NCBI GenBank assembly: GCA_028671895.1 | Contig: CM053799.1 | Location: 50,221,455-50,285,454 of the forward strand | Source of the DNA: Oenanthe sinensis | Lineage: Eukaryota > Streptophyta > Magnoliopsida > Apiales > Apiaceae | Direction: 5' to 3' | Length of the DNA: 64,000 nt | Part shown: piece by piece, positions 32,067 through 44,740 of the stretch | Numbering within the stretch: the stretch's first letter is position 1 | Layout: the number at the start of each line of letters is the position of its first letter | Translations under genes and position numbers: made by a program | The notes under the pieces: model-generated | Told to the model about the DNA's origin: nothing | The model's input: only the letters and a program-made list of their open reading frames with translations | The model's database searches: none

Positions 32067-35000
32067 ATGGCTGGAGGTGATGAAGAAGCAATAGAGACAT
32101 TCATGAGTATCACTGGAGTATCTGAGCCTGTTGCTATACAATTACAACTCACTCTTTCAATAAAGTTTTTATTTTTTTAATTTTTTGTAGAGTTTTGTAT
32201 GTATTGTGTGTTTAAGCAGGGTGATTAGGGGTTTTATTTGCTTTAATTGTTGAAGAAATTGAAAGGGTAATGTATGTGATTGTAATAGTGTTTGATGAAG
32301 TTACTTCGAGTAAAGATAGTGTTTTTTTTGGTTCTTGATTGGTATTTTATTGCTTATATGTTAGAAGATATAGCAAGAAAGTAAGTTTTTACGTGGGTTA
32401 GTAGTTGAGTCTTTTTTGAGGGGGAGGGAGACGATGGGAGCCTGTTATAGGATGAAATTGTTCTTCACATTGAAGTATTTACGAAGAATTTTCGTAAAAG
32501 ATTAAAAACATACGATGCCCATGTGTGGGTTTTCTATTATTTTTCGGGGGTGTGGATGACGAATAAAATGGTAGAGGAGAGAGTGAAACTATGTATGAGC
32601 AAGAGAGTAGTGGTTGCGAGTAGCTCGGTGGTGGAAACACTTGTGATATGAAGGAGTCAATTAAAGGAATGAGTGACACACTTAAAAGAAGTTGAGGCTC
32701 CAAATTGATGAAGCACTAGGAAACTCAGAGTAAGGAAATGATCTGGCCAATATAGTTCAAGATTTCTTATGTGTATAGGCTCAACACTAATTTTATTATC
32801 CACCTCAACGTATTAAAAAATCTGAAATAAATTGTATTGAGAAATCTGAAATAAGTTGCATCAAGATTATAGCAACACTATACTTAGTGAAAGAAGGTAT
32901 GCTTTGCTTCCATCGCAATGTTTATTTTGGAGTTATTGGTATATATGAAAATTTGTTGATTGAGGTATGCAATTGTTACATATGAACATCATGTTTTAAT
33001 TGTACTATAATTATTCCAAATGCTTTCGGGGAATTAATCGTCATTTGTAATCAACTTTTTATAATGTTGTGACTAATATGAGAATTGTAAATATGGTGAA
33101 ATAAGTTACTTTGTCATGGAGGGTGTGTATATATGGTGCACATGTTATTATTTAAATTGTAGATTTAGCATTTGATGTAGGGGACTTACTGTAGTATTTG
33201 ATGTAGGGAACTTACATGGTTTTAGATGGGTGGCTCTAAGGATGAGCATGGTGTGGTTTTGACTGCATCCGAACCGCAACCAGTAATGCAGTTTTTAAAA
33301 TTAGAAACCACAATTGAACGAAACACTACTGGTGTGGTTTCAGTTTCAAACAGTTCGGTTCTGGTTTTAAAACCAAAACCATTAAATTTTATAATTTTAA
33401 AATAACTTTAATATTATATAATTATACATTGTACTTAATTAACTTTATCATTGTTTTTACAGTGATTAACTATATCATTCATATCCACGACAGTGTTTGA
33501 TGCCAAGAAAACATCATTTGCCAAATATGCTAAATTATAACTGCATCAAATCATAACTCTAAAAATGGGGAGAAACAGCAGAAGAGGAGTTGCTCACTTT
33601 AAAATAAGATTACAGTTTATAGACAATAAATCTTTTTGACAGTATTTGATAAATCTTAATGGACGTAGATGATCCAATCCAATATGAGACGCACCGAACT
33701 CCCTTTCCTCTGTTACCGTCTCCTGGACTCATGAATCCATTCTCTCTTTTGGGTCGTGATGTCCAGAGATACACGGGAATGTCATAATTGATGAAGAAGA
33801 TGATGAAGATATTCCAGTAGGTCCAATTGCATGGGTTGCACCAGGTGATGCAGTAAATAACAGTATCTTGCGTGGCTATCCCGACATTCCAAATTCTGGA
33901 CCAAGTACTCCCGGAGTAGTTAACATACTTGACTACAACAACGAGGCTTCCAAGCAAGACACTGAAAGTAGTTAACACACATCAAAGTAAGCCCATACCT
34001 CAACGAAGGCAATCTCATATTGAGGACCCAGAACTAGCACACGCTGTTTCTTTGTCATTGAAGGTTTGTTCTTGCAACAACTTTTGACTTCATGTGCTAC
34101 GATCTGCTTGCCTGCTTACTATGAATTATAATCAGACAGCGGATCAAGAGAGAACATTACGGGAACTAGGAGATAAAGGTGAATCATCGGAGTTGGATTC
34201 TTCTACCTACGCTGTGGTGGAAGGAAGAACATCAAGTGGGAGGTATTTCTCTCTGAAGATATATATACATATATTGTACCCGTTGAATTTTACATCTTCT
34301 ATCGCTTTATTATGTTATAAATATGAAACTATGTTTTATAGAAGTTTATGTTATCTGTATGTACTGCTGGGAGAAATATTTTGGCATATCTAATGAGTTT
34401 GTTGTTGGCATTCTAGGTTGGAAGAAGGGGGGCTTTCTATGCAGGATGAACCTGATGAGGTACAAGAGCAATTACTGTTAGGACACAGGATTTGCCCCAT
34501 TCCTTCTACCTCAGCTGCTGGAAAAGAAATCGATTTTACGACACCATCAAATTCCCAACACAGTACTAGTAATACTACACAACACGACAAAAGGGACTCA
34601 CATTTGGATGAGGTACTTTCCTATATTTTCTCAACAAATTAGATCTGTTCGAAAAAGTTATCTATTGTCACCAATGTCTATATGATTTATGTAAGTTGTT
34701 AACTGCTCCTCACATATTTTACTCTTTGCCTTCATTTAATGTCCAAGTGGGGAGGCATTTCATCTTTGGAACATGATGAAGCTATAATGCTTGAGACTGC
34801 ACTTTTTCAGTTCTGGCAGAATGGTTTAGGTGAAACTGATGATTCTTATCCGCGGCAGATGCCCCGTCCTCCATCACCTTCTCTCACTGCGCAAAGATTG
34901 ATACGTGAGCAACAGGTATGTATCTTGAATAAGAAATTCAGAACCATGTTTAGATTGATAAATCCCTGTCTCTATGCTTATGTATTGTACATGTAGGATG

Positions 35001-37573
35001 ATGAATATTTTGCATCACTGCAAGCTGACCGGGAAAAAGAATTGAAGGCTAGGGAGGAAGCTGAAATTCGAAGATTTGAAGAGCAGGCAGCTATAGAATC
35101 TGCTTGGATAGAAGAAAGACAAAAGCAAGAAGAATCACATAAGAAATCGGAGGAACACCAGGTAATGCTGATCATATGTTTTACACATTATTTAATTCCC
35201 GTTTCCCCTACTCTCATCCTCTCCCACTTGCTACCCTGTCCTATGGCATGATAACATTATTCAGATTCTGAGACTTCTTACTATAGACTATAGAGATCTG
35301 TAATGTGCAATGAATATATGTGAATTAAGTGGAACTATTTGTAGCAGTGCTATATGATAGCTCATTTAATTTATTCTCTCGCCAAATATCCAATTTTTCC
35401 AAACACCGGTATCCCGGTTCGCCCATTCAGGTCTTTTTGGGTTCGTTCCATCTGTATTTCCCTTAAACAGTAGGATAAGGGCAGGCCTTTTAGAGGTTTC
35501 CTTTTTTCTCAGGAAACCCCGTATCTTCTTTATAATCTGTTTAGTATCATCTTATTAAAGCACGTGTAGCGCAGACTTCCTTTCAGCAGGCAGAGTAGTT
35601 TTACCGCTGCCAATTGTAAGAGTATTGCAACTGTATTCTTATTTTAAGATAAGGTGTCAGAATTTGTCTTGAAGTTATTACCATAACATGTACGGTTTTT
35701 TTACTTGTGATACCTATGGAGTCGATACTTAGTAATGTAAAGTCTTCTATCTGATATTTGAGTTGAAAGTTGAAAATTTGAATTGAGATGATAATAGGTT
35801 GTCTGGCTTGTATTGCATTTTAGGGTAATTTTACAAATTCAAGTAATCATTGGTCCTATATCACAGGCATTGATCAGAATTGTGTTTCATGCTTGATGTT
35901 CTTATCAGTAGTGTCTCTACTCTGTAGCTTATACAACTCACCAATATGATAGGGCTGATGGGTATTCTCATTGGTTCACACGTATCTTTTGCCCATAGGA
36001 AATAGAGAGACATTTGGCATTAAAAGAAGCTTCTCTTCCTCATGAGCCATCACCAGATGATGGTAATGCCATCAACCTGCTTGTGCGGATGCCTGATGGT
36101 AGCCGGCAAAGCCGCCGATTCCTCAAGTCCCACAAGCTTCAGGTATTAGAATTGTGACGATATATTTTCCAATTATTGAATAAGGGTTGTATAATAGGCT
36201 GTGACTTGATTTGCAGCATCTTTTTGACTTCATTGATGTTGGTCGGGTGGTCAGACCTGGTACTTACAGATTGGTAATCCTTCATGTGCCTTTTACTTAT
36301 TGTATTTCTTTTGATCATTGTAATGATAATAATATAATATGTATCTCTGGAGGTACACGTTGTCGGAGTTACATGGTCAATTCATTAGTGCCTGTTATCT
36401 TATTTTGTTATTGGGGAGACTCGAGGAGCAAATAGGGATTTATATATTTGTTAGGTTCATTTTTTCAGAGGATTAATAGAAATTTATTTTGTAATATCCA
36501 AATTCCGTCTCACATATTATATGAATAATTTGAGTATATTATAGATTCTTATAGTTAACAAAAATTTAAATTAATAAGTTGTGTAAAATTCACTTATATT
36601 TTATATGTGTTTAAAAATTTCGCCCCTTGATCTTTTAATCCCGGCTCTGTCCCATTCTTTCATGGCAAAGGAACAAATATTCATTTTAGTCCTTCGAGTA
36701 GTCGTTCAAGAGATACTTGGTCCAGTGATTATATCGTTAACTCAATATTGTTTCTTTTCTGGTGATTATTATTTGTGTGTGTCTGTGAGTTAATCTTAGT
36801 CCTTGTTCCTTGAAAAGATCTTATATTGTATTTTAGAACTTACTATTAAAAAAGGATCTTCTAAGGATTTACAAGGACAATTTCCCCCAATCTGGATGAT
36901 AATTAGGGTACTTGTTTAATTTAATTGTAATATTGATACAAATGTTTAAAGGGAATACATAACTAATTTTTTTAGTATCTTGGCAGTTACTTGAAAAGAA
37001 GGCTGTGTGTTGAAAATATGGGTACTACACAACAAACTTTCGCATATTTGCTTGCTATGATAGAAATTTAACTAAGGGTCTGTTTGAGATAAGGGTCTGT
37101 TTGAGATCGTTGCTAACTATCTGTTTCTAGTAATTGATAGGCTTGCTCAACATATATAATGGGCACAAGCTGTTGAATTATCACTGTTCTTAAATCGGTA
37201 TTAGCACAATTATATGAGCAAATATTATGGGATGGATGTACTTCAACTTGGTATACTGAAACCTAGTTATACAAATTGTAGATTAGTTAGGTGGTGATGA
37301 AACTAGAATACTTTCCGTGGGCTGGATAGGTGCCTTGATTTATTGATAGGGAAGGAACTCTCTATGTTGATGTTAGGCACAAAATGATGCAGGATAATTA
37401 ACAGGAAGGCTTTTGTAGAGGGACATTATGATAGGTAGAACTAACTATGTTTTACTTCTGCACAGGTGAGGCCGTATCCCAGACGTGCTTTTAGTGATAG
37501 TGAGGGTGCAGCAACTTTTGATGAACTTGGCCTCTCTGGCAGACAAGAGGCCCTGTTTTTAGAGTTGATATAG
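32067..37573 (+). CDS. plant UBX-domain protein, PUX8-like; 5' half probably damaged
   Basis: PUX proteins bind the AAA-ATPase CDC48/p97 through a UBX domain; PUX8-type members also have an N-terminal UBA-like domain. The ATG at 32067 opens a UBA-like start (EEAIETFMSITGVSEPVAIQ). Seven 3' exons have clean GT-AG borders and one continuous frame: 34136-34242, 34417-34612, 34748-34915, 34997-35161, 35999-36142, 36217-36273 and 37466-37573. They encode WGGISSLEHDEA, PRPPSPSLTAQRLIREQQ, a coiled coil, and the UBX domain (INLLVRMPDGSRQSRRFL to QEALFLELI, stop 37571-37573). The middle (about 33660-34063, ending in PELAHAVSLSLK) needs at least two frame changes, and the second half of the UBA-like domain is not found. 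It is either a decayed gene or one whose 5' exons I have not placed. Confidence 0.75.
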
Positions 37574-38693
37574 CAGATATACCTAGTGTGTAATTGTAAT
37601 AGAATCTTGAATAGTTTGGCCACTGAGATAGACCAACTTTGTTTGTTTGTTTGTTTTAAATGTTGTTGTGTACAGACTAGTATTTCTAAGCAGGAAGCAG
37701 TGCAATAGTTATATTTAAATCTGTGTATTTGTTGGGGTTCGGGGGTTGGTATTCCAGTCAACTTGTATGATCATAAAGTTTACAACTTGATTCGTCTACA
37801 ACATAAAATTGATATCGAATCTTAAATGAAATGTGTGCAGTTTCAACTTGCTCTACATTATTTCCTTGAGGGCTATGCAAAGTGATATTTGGATTATATA
37901 ATGAATCAAATTATGTTTATTAGATAGAATTAGGGGTGTATTCAATTCAGATTTATATGTAGTGATAATAATCTACCGATTTTTATTAATTATATTTGAT
38001 TTAAGATTTCACAGATTATATACATAATTCATAGAGTCCGTGTAGAGTTAATCATGAATTAAGTAGAATCTTTTGTATTAAAGTGGGATTTTAAAACATC
38101 CAAAATATATAGAAAAATTCAATATAATCTATAGATTTTTAAAATTTATCAGTTTTAATAAGTTTTTGAATAAATGTTAATAATAATCCTGATTGAATAC
38201 TCATAGATTTCAAATCATTATTTAAAATTCTGATTGAATATTCTCAGATTTTAAAATATTTTTTAAAATCCTAATTCAATATCACTAGATTTTAGTGAAT
38301 ATTTTTCAATCCAAGTTGAATATCTTAAGATTTTTAAAATCTAAAAAAATACTACATCCCTGTAGTTCTATTCCTTGAATGGAGACCTTTGTGAGGAGGT
38401 TTTAAATGAAATTTAAATTTAAAATTTTAAACATATTATTTAATTAAATTAAAAATTTTAAATGAATTTACGTCCGCAGAAACAGGAAGTAGGGTTTTTG
38501 ACTACTACTTTGAAGAAGTCTTAAGGAATGAAAAGCGTCAAGGAATGCAATAAAAGGTTCTGGGAAATTTTGATGTCCCATGATATTGTTTGGTCCCTTT
38601 TCTGTCCTGTATTTTAATTTTTTATTTTACCACGTGATTGCGATTGGATATTTTTTTTAAAATTGGCATATAGTATAATATAAAAGAGAAAAT
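37574..38693. other. intergenic downstream of the PUX8-like gene
   Basis: The first ~200 bp presumably hold the 3' UTR. About 37932-38362 starts with GGGTGTATTCAATTCAGATT and has several internal TTGAATAT/TTAAAATC words, resembling a decayed MITE, but I could not define clean inverted ends. Confidence 0.4.
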
Positions 38694-39528
38694 GACCAAA
38701 ATATCATATTTTATAGATATAACTATTCAATATATCACTTGACGCTGTTTGTGATCAATATATCATGTTATCCACGCACATATAGCATGCGTATATTAAG
38801 TAGCCAGTATTTACCCTCGTGTGAGTTTATACGATCTCTATTGTCCTCATTCCCTCTCTTCTCTCCCCCTTCACTCCACAAACAAAATCTCATTTAATAC
38901 AAACTCTAAATACACCTACAAAAATATATAAAGATAGTTTCAAACTAAAGAATTGAGTAAAAGCAATGGGTATTTGTGTGGTTCAAAACTTCAATTAGAC
39001 ACCCTATTTCATCCATATCATTCTTCAATTTACAAATTAAAAAAATTCAAGTAACTTATAAAATGCTAAAATTTCAATAAAAAAAGAGAAAAACTATGAA
39101 TTTGGTAAATTGTTGCCACTTTTCCCATTAAATAATCTAAGTTTGTTTTAAGAAGCATACAAAGGTTATGTGCTAAAGGTTATGTGCTAGAATCGTGAAG
39201 TTTAAGGAGGTGGTAAAATTAAAAGACTAAGAAGTAAATATGAGTAATTGTAGAGGTTGGATAATCTTCTGTAGTTACGAAGGTATGTCCATTTAGCATA
39301 CTTTAAATGCGTATGTTGTAACTTGAGAAAGGGAGAAATAAGCAAATCGAGTCTATCATTACAAAGAATATTCGCATTCACATGATGCGTGTGCTTGATA
39401 TTAGCCTTACTCATATGCGTATTCAAAGCCTCCGTATTATTTATATGCGTATTAGAGTGTTCGTATATCTAGCATGCGTGTACAATGTGCTACTTAGGTT
39501 ACATGCAGCGACATATGATATTTTGGTC
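38694..39528. mobile_element. TIR-bounded non-autonomous DNA element
   Basis: The terminal inverted repeat GACCAAAATATCATAT at 38694 is matched by its exact complement ending at 39528 (ATATGATATTTTGGTC). Subterminal GCATGC and ATATGCGTATT words recur inside. There is no coding capacity and I could not identify a target duplication, so superfamily is unassigned (Mutator- or hAT-type non-autonomous elements are candidates). Element 2 is inserted 30 bp beyond the right end. Confidence 0.5.
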
Positions 39529-39619
39529 AGTTGATAATAAAAAAGTGAGATAACGGGCTGTTAGGAATCTACATGTAATTTGATGATAACATTAATCTTA
39601 GAATCATAGAAGTTTTAAT

Positions 39620-40095
39620 TGATGTAACTGATCAATTGATATGAAAGTTATAAATATCAATTGATCAGGAAACCATTTATCAGTTGAAGTGTTTATGTTA
39701 ATCAACTGATAATTTGGATTGTAGCATAGGTGTACTTAGTCTATTTCAATCAATAAGGTGTAAATCAATTGATATTATGTTTATCAACTGATGTTAGAAT
39801 CGATTGATATAGGTCATCAACTGATGTATAACTTAGACTGTCAAATTGTAATTATTTGAAGACAGGAAAATTATACAAGTGAAGGATGAACAATTGATAT
39901 TGAAGCATCAATGGATAGAAGATCAATCGAAGAAACCAAGTCAAGTATTGAAGACCATCAACTGATGTGAAGACCCATAGATTGATAACATTTATCAATC
40001 GATATGTCATCAATTATCAATCGATGGATAAAAAGATCAATCGAAGTAGAATACCAGTTGATGGATAAAGAGGAGGATCAATTGATATGCTTAAC
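39620..40095. repeat. ATCAAYTGAT motif cluster in element 2 LTR
   Basis: More than a dozen related words, spaced irregularly at 10-40 bp, belonging to the same motif family as the element 1 LTR cluster although the LTRs are otherwise strongly diverged. Confidence 0.9.
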
Positions 40096-40303
40096 AGCAA
40101 ATTATCAATTGATTGTGACAACACATAAGGACAATCAGTTGAAGATCCAAAGGACAAAAGCACACGTATGGAAGACAGCCTAGTATGGCTGTGAAGACTC
40201 AATCAGAAGCTGTCTTTCAAACCTTTTTCTAAAATGGAAAAAGGTAACAGGAAGGTAGGTAGAAACAATCCTAAAATAGGAATTGTAAAAAGCACACTTG
40301 TGT

Positions 40304-40310
40304 TATATAA
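40304..40310 (+). promoter_or_regulatory. candidate TATA box in element 2 LTR
   Basis: TATATAA about 360 bp upstream of the LTR end. It is a likely core promoter of the element. Confidence 0.6.
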
Positions 40311-40668
40311 ACAAGTGTGGTAGCATTGTTAGAAAATAGACAAGTTAGACAATATCTTTTAATCAACTGTTCAGCTGTTGAAGCACTTTGTAAGAGCAGT
40401 TGATTTATTATCTTACCTTGTAATTCGCAGCTAGGTTTCTTTGAACCTAGGAACATTGAGCAAAAATTATATATTGATGGAAACACCAATCCATCAATAG
40501 TTTTAAATCTCTTGTTCATTTTATAACTTCTGTTTAACAATTGTTCATACTAATTTTCTCTTATTCGAACTCATCAATCAACAAATATTAAAAAGGTCCA
40601 ATTTTTTTTTAATATTTGTATTCAACCCCCCTTCTACAAATATTGACATTGTTCAAGTGAATAACAAT

Positions 40669-40680
40669 TGGTATCAGAGC
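40669..40680 (+). promoter_or_regulatory. primer binding site (tRNA-iMet) of element 2
   Basis: TGGTATCAGAGC, two bases after the LTR end, as in elements 1 and 3. Confidence 0.95.
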
Positions 40681-40724
40681 AGGCTTTCAACATACATAAA
40701 GTTTAAAGATCAAGAACAGTCAAT

Positions 40725-43169
40725 ATGAGTCAAAAAGATTCAGGTGTGAAGATTCCAGTTTTAGAGAAAGATGAATATTTTCCATGAAAAGTTAAAATGC
40801 ACCTTCATTTACTTTCTCTTGATCCTTCCTATGTTAACTGCATAGAAAAGGGTCCTCATGTTCCCATGAAGATAGTCACAGGTGTAAACCCTGATGGAAC
40901 TCCTGCAATTGACAAGTTTGTTCCAAAACTCATCTCTGAGTTCACTGAAGAGGATGAGAAGGAAGTTCTTAAAGACAAGAAGGCCATGAACATTTTGTTT
41001 AATGGTCTAGACAAAGAAATGTTTGATAATGTGATAAACTGTACTTCATCAAAAGAATTATGGGATACTCTTCAAACACTGTGTGAAGGAACTGAACAAG
41101 TAAGGAAAAACAAGATGCAACTCTTGATTCAAAAATATGAATCATTTCATTTCAAGAGTGGAGAATCTATCAATGATACCTATAGCATATTTCATAAGTT
41201 GCTAAATGGACTAAAGCTATATGGTAGGGTTTATGCAACAGAGGATACAAATTTAAAATTTCTTAGATCTCTTCCAAAGGAATGGAAACCAATGACTGTT
41301 TCCATTAGACAGTCTCAGGACTTCAAGGACTATACTCTTGAGAAACTTTATGGTATTCTCAAGACATATGAGTTGGAAATCTAACAAGATGAGGAGATTG
41401 AGAAGAGTCAAAGAAAGGAGAAAACTGTGGCTTTAATAGTCAAGGGAAGTGAAGAGAAGAAGGAAAGTGGCTGTGTAGAAGACTTTGTCATGGTGGCCAG
41501 TGATGCTGTTGAAGAATCTTTCAAGGGAAAAGGAAAGGGCAAGTGTGAAGACAATGAAACATGCTCTCAGGATGATTTGGATGAGATTGATGAGCACCTT
41601 GCATTCTTGTCAAGAAAGTTTTCAAAACTAAAATTCAAGAGGAATCCAAATGCTCAAAGGCCTGGATCTGAGTTTAGAAGCAACAATCAAAATAAAAATT
41701 TGGTTGATAGATCTAAATTTAAATGCTTTAACTGTGGATTGGCTGGTCATTTCTCAAATGAGTGCAGAAAGCCAAAACAGGAAAAGGCAAAGTCATATGA
41801 TGGTATTGATTATAAAAAGAAATACTTTGACCTTTTGAAACAAAAAGAAAAGGCTTTTGTGTCTGAGGAGAAGGACTGGACTGCTGAGGACAGTGATTCT
41901 GAGGAATTCATCAATCTAGCTCTAATGGCCAACCATGAAGATGAAGAAGCTAGTTCATCATCAAATTAGGTATTAGCTGCCAACTTTTCTGAGCTAACAA
42001 CTAATGAATGCAATAGTACTATTAATGAAATGTCAAATGAATTGTACAATTTTCATGTCACATTAAAATCTTTAAACAAAGAAAATCTCAAGTTGAAAAA
42101 GACCATTGATGCTTTAACTGAGAGGAATACTTTTCTTGAAAATGAACTCGTTTGTTTAGATAGATTCAAGCAGGAAAGTAGGGATGCTAGAAATGAACTA
42201 GTGAACAGTTTGAAAAGAGAAGAAGTGTTAAAAGAACAATTGGCTGAAGAAATTGAAACCATTAACAAATGGAATAGGTCTGCTAAAACTGGCAAACAAA
42301 TTATTGATGTTCAGGGATTAGATGTTCTAGGAGAATCCCCTAAATCAATAGGCAAGCCATTGGCTGATACTTCAATGGATAAAGATCAATCGACTGCTAA
42401 TCCTTCATCAACTGATAAGGATTATCAATCGATTGATGCTGAATCATCTGATAAGCATCCATCGACAAGTAAATCATCAATGACTAATAAGAAAAACAAA
42501 TTTAGCACTCCTATCAAGTTTGTTAAGGAAACCAAAAATCAAGTTGAGGTTGAGGTTGAGAAGATCAACATAGGTAGCTTATCTAAGAAGCAATTGAAAG
42601 TAAAATTAGAAAAGATAGCACCTGTGGAAATTGTCCAACCTAAGTCTGAGAAAAAGAAAAAGAATAGGAATGGAAAAGTGGGCATTAATAAGCACAACAA
42701 CTATACTCCTGATAAGTATGCTCCAAGAAAGGTTTGTGCTAAATGTGGTAGTGTAAATCATTTGTCTATGCAATGCAAGAAAGAAAAGGACTCAAATGAT
42801 TCAAACACACATTTCATGTCTGCAAATGCCATGCTTACCAATCCTATGCTCATGAATGCCATGTCTTCTAATTTAGTTGCACCCAATGTTAATATGCCTT
42901 ATGCACAATTTCCATTCATGTATAATCCATTCTTTGCATATGCTAATATGAACATGCCTGGTTTACCTTGGAAAATGCCTAATGTATATAATGAAATGCA
43001 TGAAGATTCTGCCATGAGTTCCAAGGTGTCTAAGTCCCAAAAGCCAACTCCAAGAGTTAAAGTGGATGTAAATTCACCAAGACAAAAGGAATCAAAGTTG
43101 GCAACCAAGGCTCAGGCTGCAACTAATAAGAAAGGACCCAAGGAAACTTGGGTACCAAAAGCAACTTGA
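40725..43169 (+). pseudogene. gag: element 2 gag, three stops
   Basis: One frame from the ATG at 40725 to the stop at 43167-43169, with premature stops at 40785-40787 (TGA in place of the Trp after DEYFP), 41382-41384 (TAA in place of Gln) and 41967-41969 (TAG in place of Gln). It contains the copia gag domain, zinc knuckle CFNCGLAGHFSNEC, a long helical region, and a second, complete CX2CX4HX4C knuckle CAKCGSVNHLSMQC after a conserved basic block NRNGKVGINKHNNY. SID/STD tripeptides at about 42370-42480 are encoded by the element's repeat word. It ends in ETWVPKAT like element 1. All three stops are C-to-T or G-to-A changes. Confidence 0.9.
42370..42480. repeat. TCAATCGAT/TCAACTGAT cluster inside gag of element 2
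   Basis: Five or more related words between the zinc knuckles, in the same reading phase as in element 1. Confidence 0.88.
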
Positions 43170-44584
43170 TTGTTTTGATTGTGTGCAGGGAAACAGGAAA
43201 AGAAATCTCTTGTATCTGGATAGTGGATGTTCTAGGCACATGACTGGAGATTTATCCCTGCTCACAAAGTTTGTGGAAAAGGCTGGCCTAGGAGTTACTT
43301 TTGGAGATAACAGCAAAGGTTTTACTCTGGGATATGGCTCAATTGCAAAAGATAATGTTATCATTGAACCTGTAGCACTAGTTGATGGTTTGAAGCACAA
43401 TTTGCTTAGCATTAGTCAACTGTGTGATAATGGAAATGGTGTATGGTTTACAACTGGATCATGCATTATAGCCAACAAAGAAAATGGTGAAATTCTCTTA
43501 ACTGGTGAAAGGAAAGGAAATGTCTATGTGGCTGATTTTCTCTCTGTAAAGGCAGATGCAATGACATGTCTACTTAGCAAAGCCAATACAGATGAAAGTT
43601 GGATTTGGCACAAGAAGCTAGCCCATTTGAATTTCAAAGCCATGAATCAATTGGTTAGAAAGAATCTGGTTAGAGGCATTCCACAGATGGAATTCACCAA
43701 GGATGGACTTTGTGATGCCTGTCAAAAGGGAAAACAAAGGAAAGCATCATTCAAGTCAATGTCTGAATCATCAATTGATAAACCTTTAGAGCTATTGCAC
43801 ATGGACTTATTTGGTCCAGTCAACATCATGTCAATTGCCAAAAAGAAATATGCATTAGTCATTGTGGATGACTTTACAAGATTTTCTTGGGTATATTTCT
43901 TACACTCTAAGGATGAGGCAAGCAAATTAATCATCAATCATGTGAAGAATGTTGACAATGGCACTGAATGGAAGGTCAAGAAAATTAGAAGTGACAATGG
44001 TACTGAATTCAAGAATGTCACAATGAAAGAATTCTGTGAAGAAAAAGGTATCACTCATCATTTCTCTGCTCCAAGGACTCCACAGCAAAATAGAGTAGTT
44101 GAAAGGAAAAATAGGACCTTGATTGAAGCTGCTAGAACTATGTTAGAAGAAGCAAAACTTCCTACATATTTCTGGGCAGAAGCAATTAATACTGCTTGCT
44201 ACATTCAAAATATTTCCATTGTCAATCAAGCCCAAGGCAAAACACCATATCAATTGATGAAGAAAGACAAGAAGCCAACTGTTAACTTCTTTCATGTCTT
44301 TGGCTGCAAATGCTTTGTACTCAGAAATCAAGGTGAAAATCTAGGAAAATTTGAAGCCAAAGATGATGAAGCTATATTTGTTGGATATGGAATAACAACC
44401 AAAGCTTACAGAGTCTACAACCTTAGATTACACATTGTTATGGAATCTATGCATGTAGTCTTTGATGATAAGAAGATTCAAGGGTTGTTTGATGAAGGAT
44501 TTTATGATCTATTGCATTTTGAAAATGAATCTACTAGCAATAATGAAGATAGTGATGAGGATGTGAAAATTTCAAATATTCAAG

Positions 44585-44700
44585 TTCCCAGAAGCTTCCC
44601 ATCAATTGATGTCAATGCATCAACAGATAACTTATTAGTTGACAATCATCAATCGACTGATAATACATCAATTGATAATCATTTGATGGATAACAACTCT
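44585..44700. repeat. TCAATTGAT/TCGACTGAT cluster inside pol of element 2
   Basis: About six related words in the integrase-RT linker, at the same place as 16318-16410 in element 1. Confidence 0.88.
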
Positions 44701-44729
44701 TCTCAACAATCTTCAAGTAGAGTGTCCAT

Positions 44730-44740
44730 CTCAGGGGGAG
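44730..44740 (+). promoter_or_regulatory. internal polypurine-tract-like site in pol of element 2
   Basis: CTCAGGGGGAG in the integrase-RT linker, equivalent to 16279-16290 in element 1. Confidence 0.55.

Larger units (their letters stand above)
39559..40666 (+). repeat. element 2 5' LTR
   Basis: 1,108 bp, TGTTAGGAATCT...GAATAACA. It contains many ATCAATTGAT, ATCAACTGAT and ATCAATCGAT words between about 39620 and 40095. TTCAACCCCCCTTCTA at 40621-40636 is shared with the LTRs of elements 1 and 3. Confidence 0.92.

Noticed and set aside
32067..32700. Second UBA-like exon of the PUX8-like gene
   Set aside because: Searched by eye for the expected continuation of the UBA-like domain; nothing convincing, so no exon is called.
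33240..33420. Inverted GGTTTTAAAACC-type words as a transposon end
   Set aside because: Low-complexity local symmetry, no matching distant terminus found.
37932..38362. Possible MITE starting GGGTGTATTCAATTC
   Set aside because: The right end matches the inverted left end too weakly to define an element; only mentioned in the intergenic entry.
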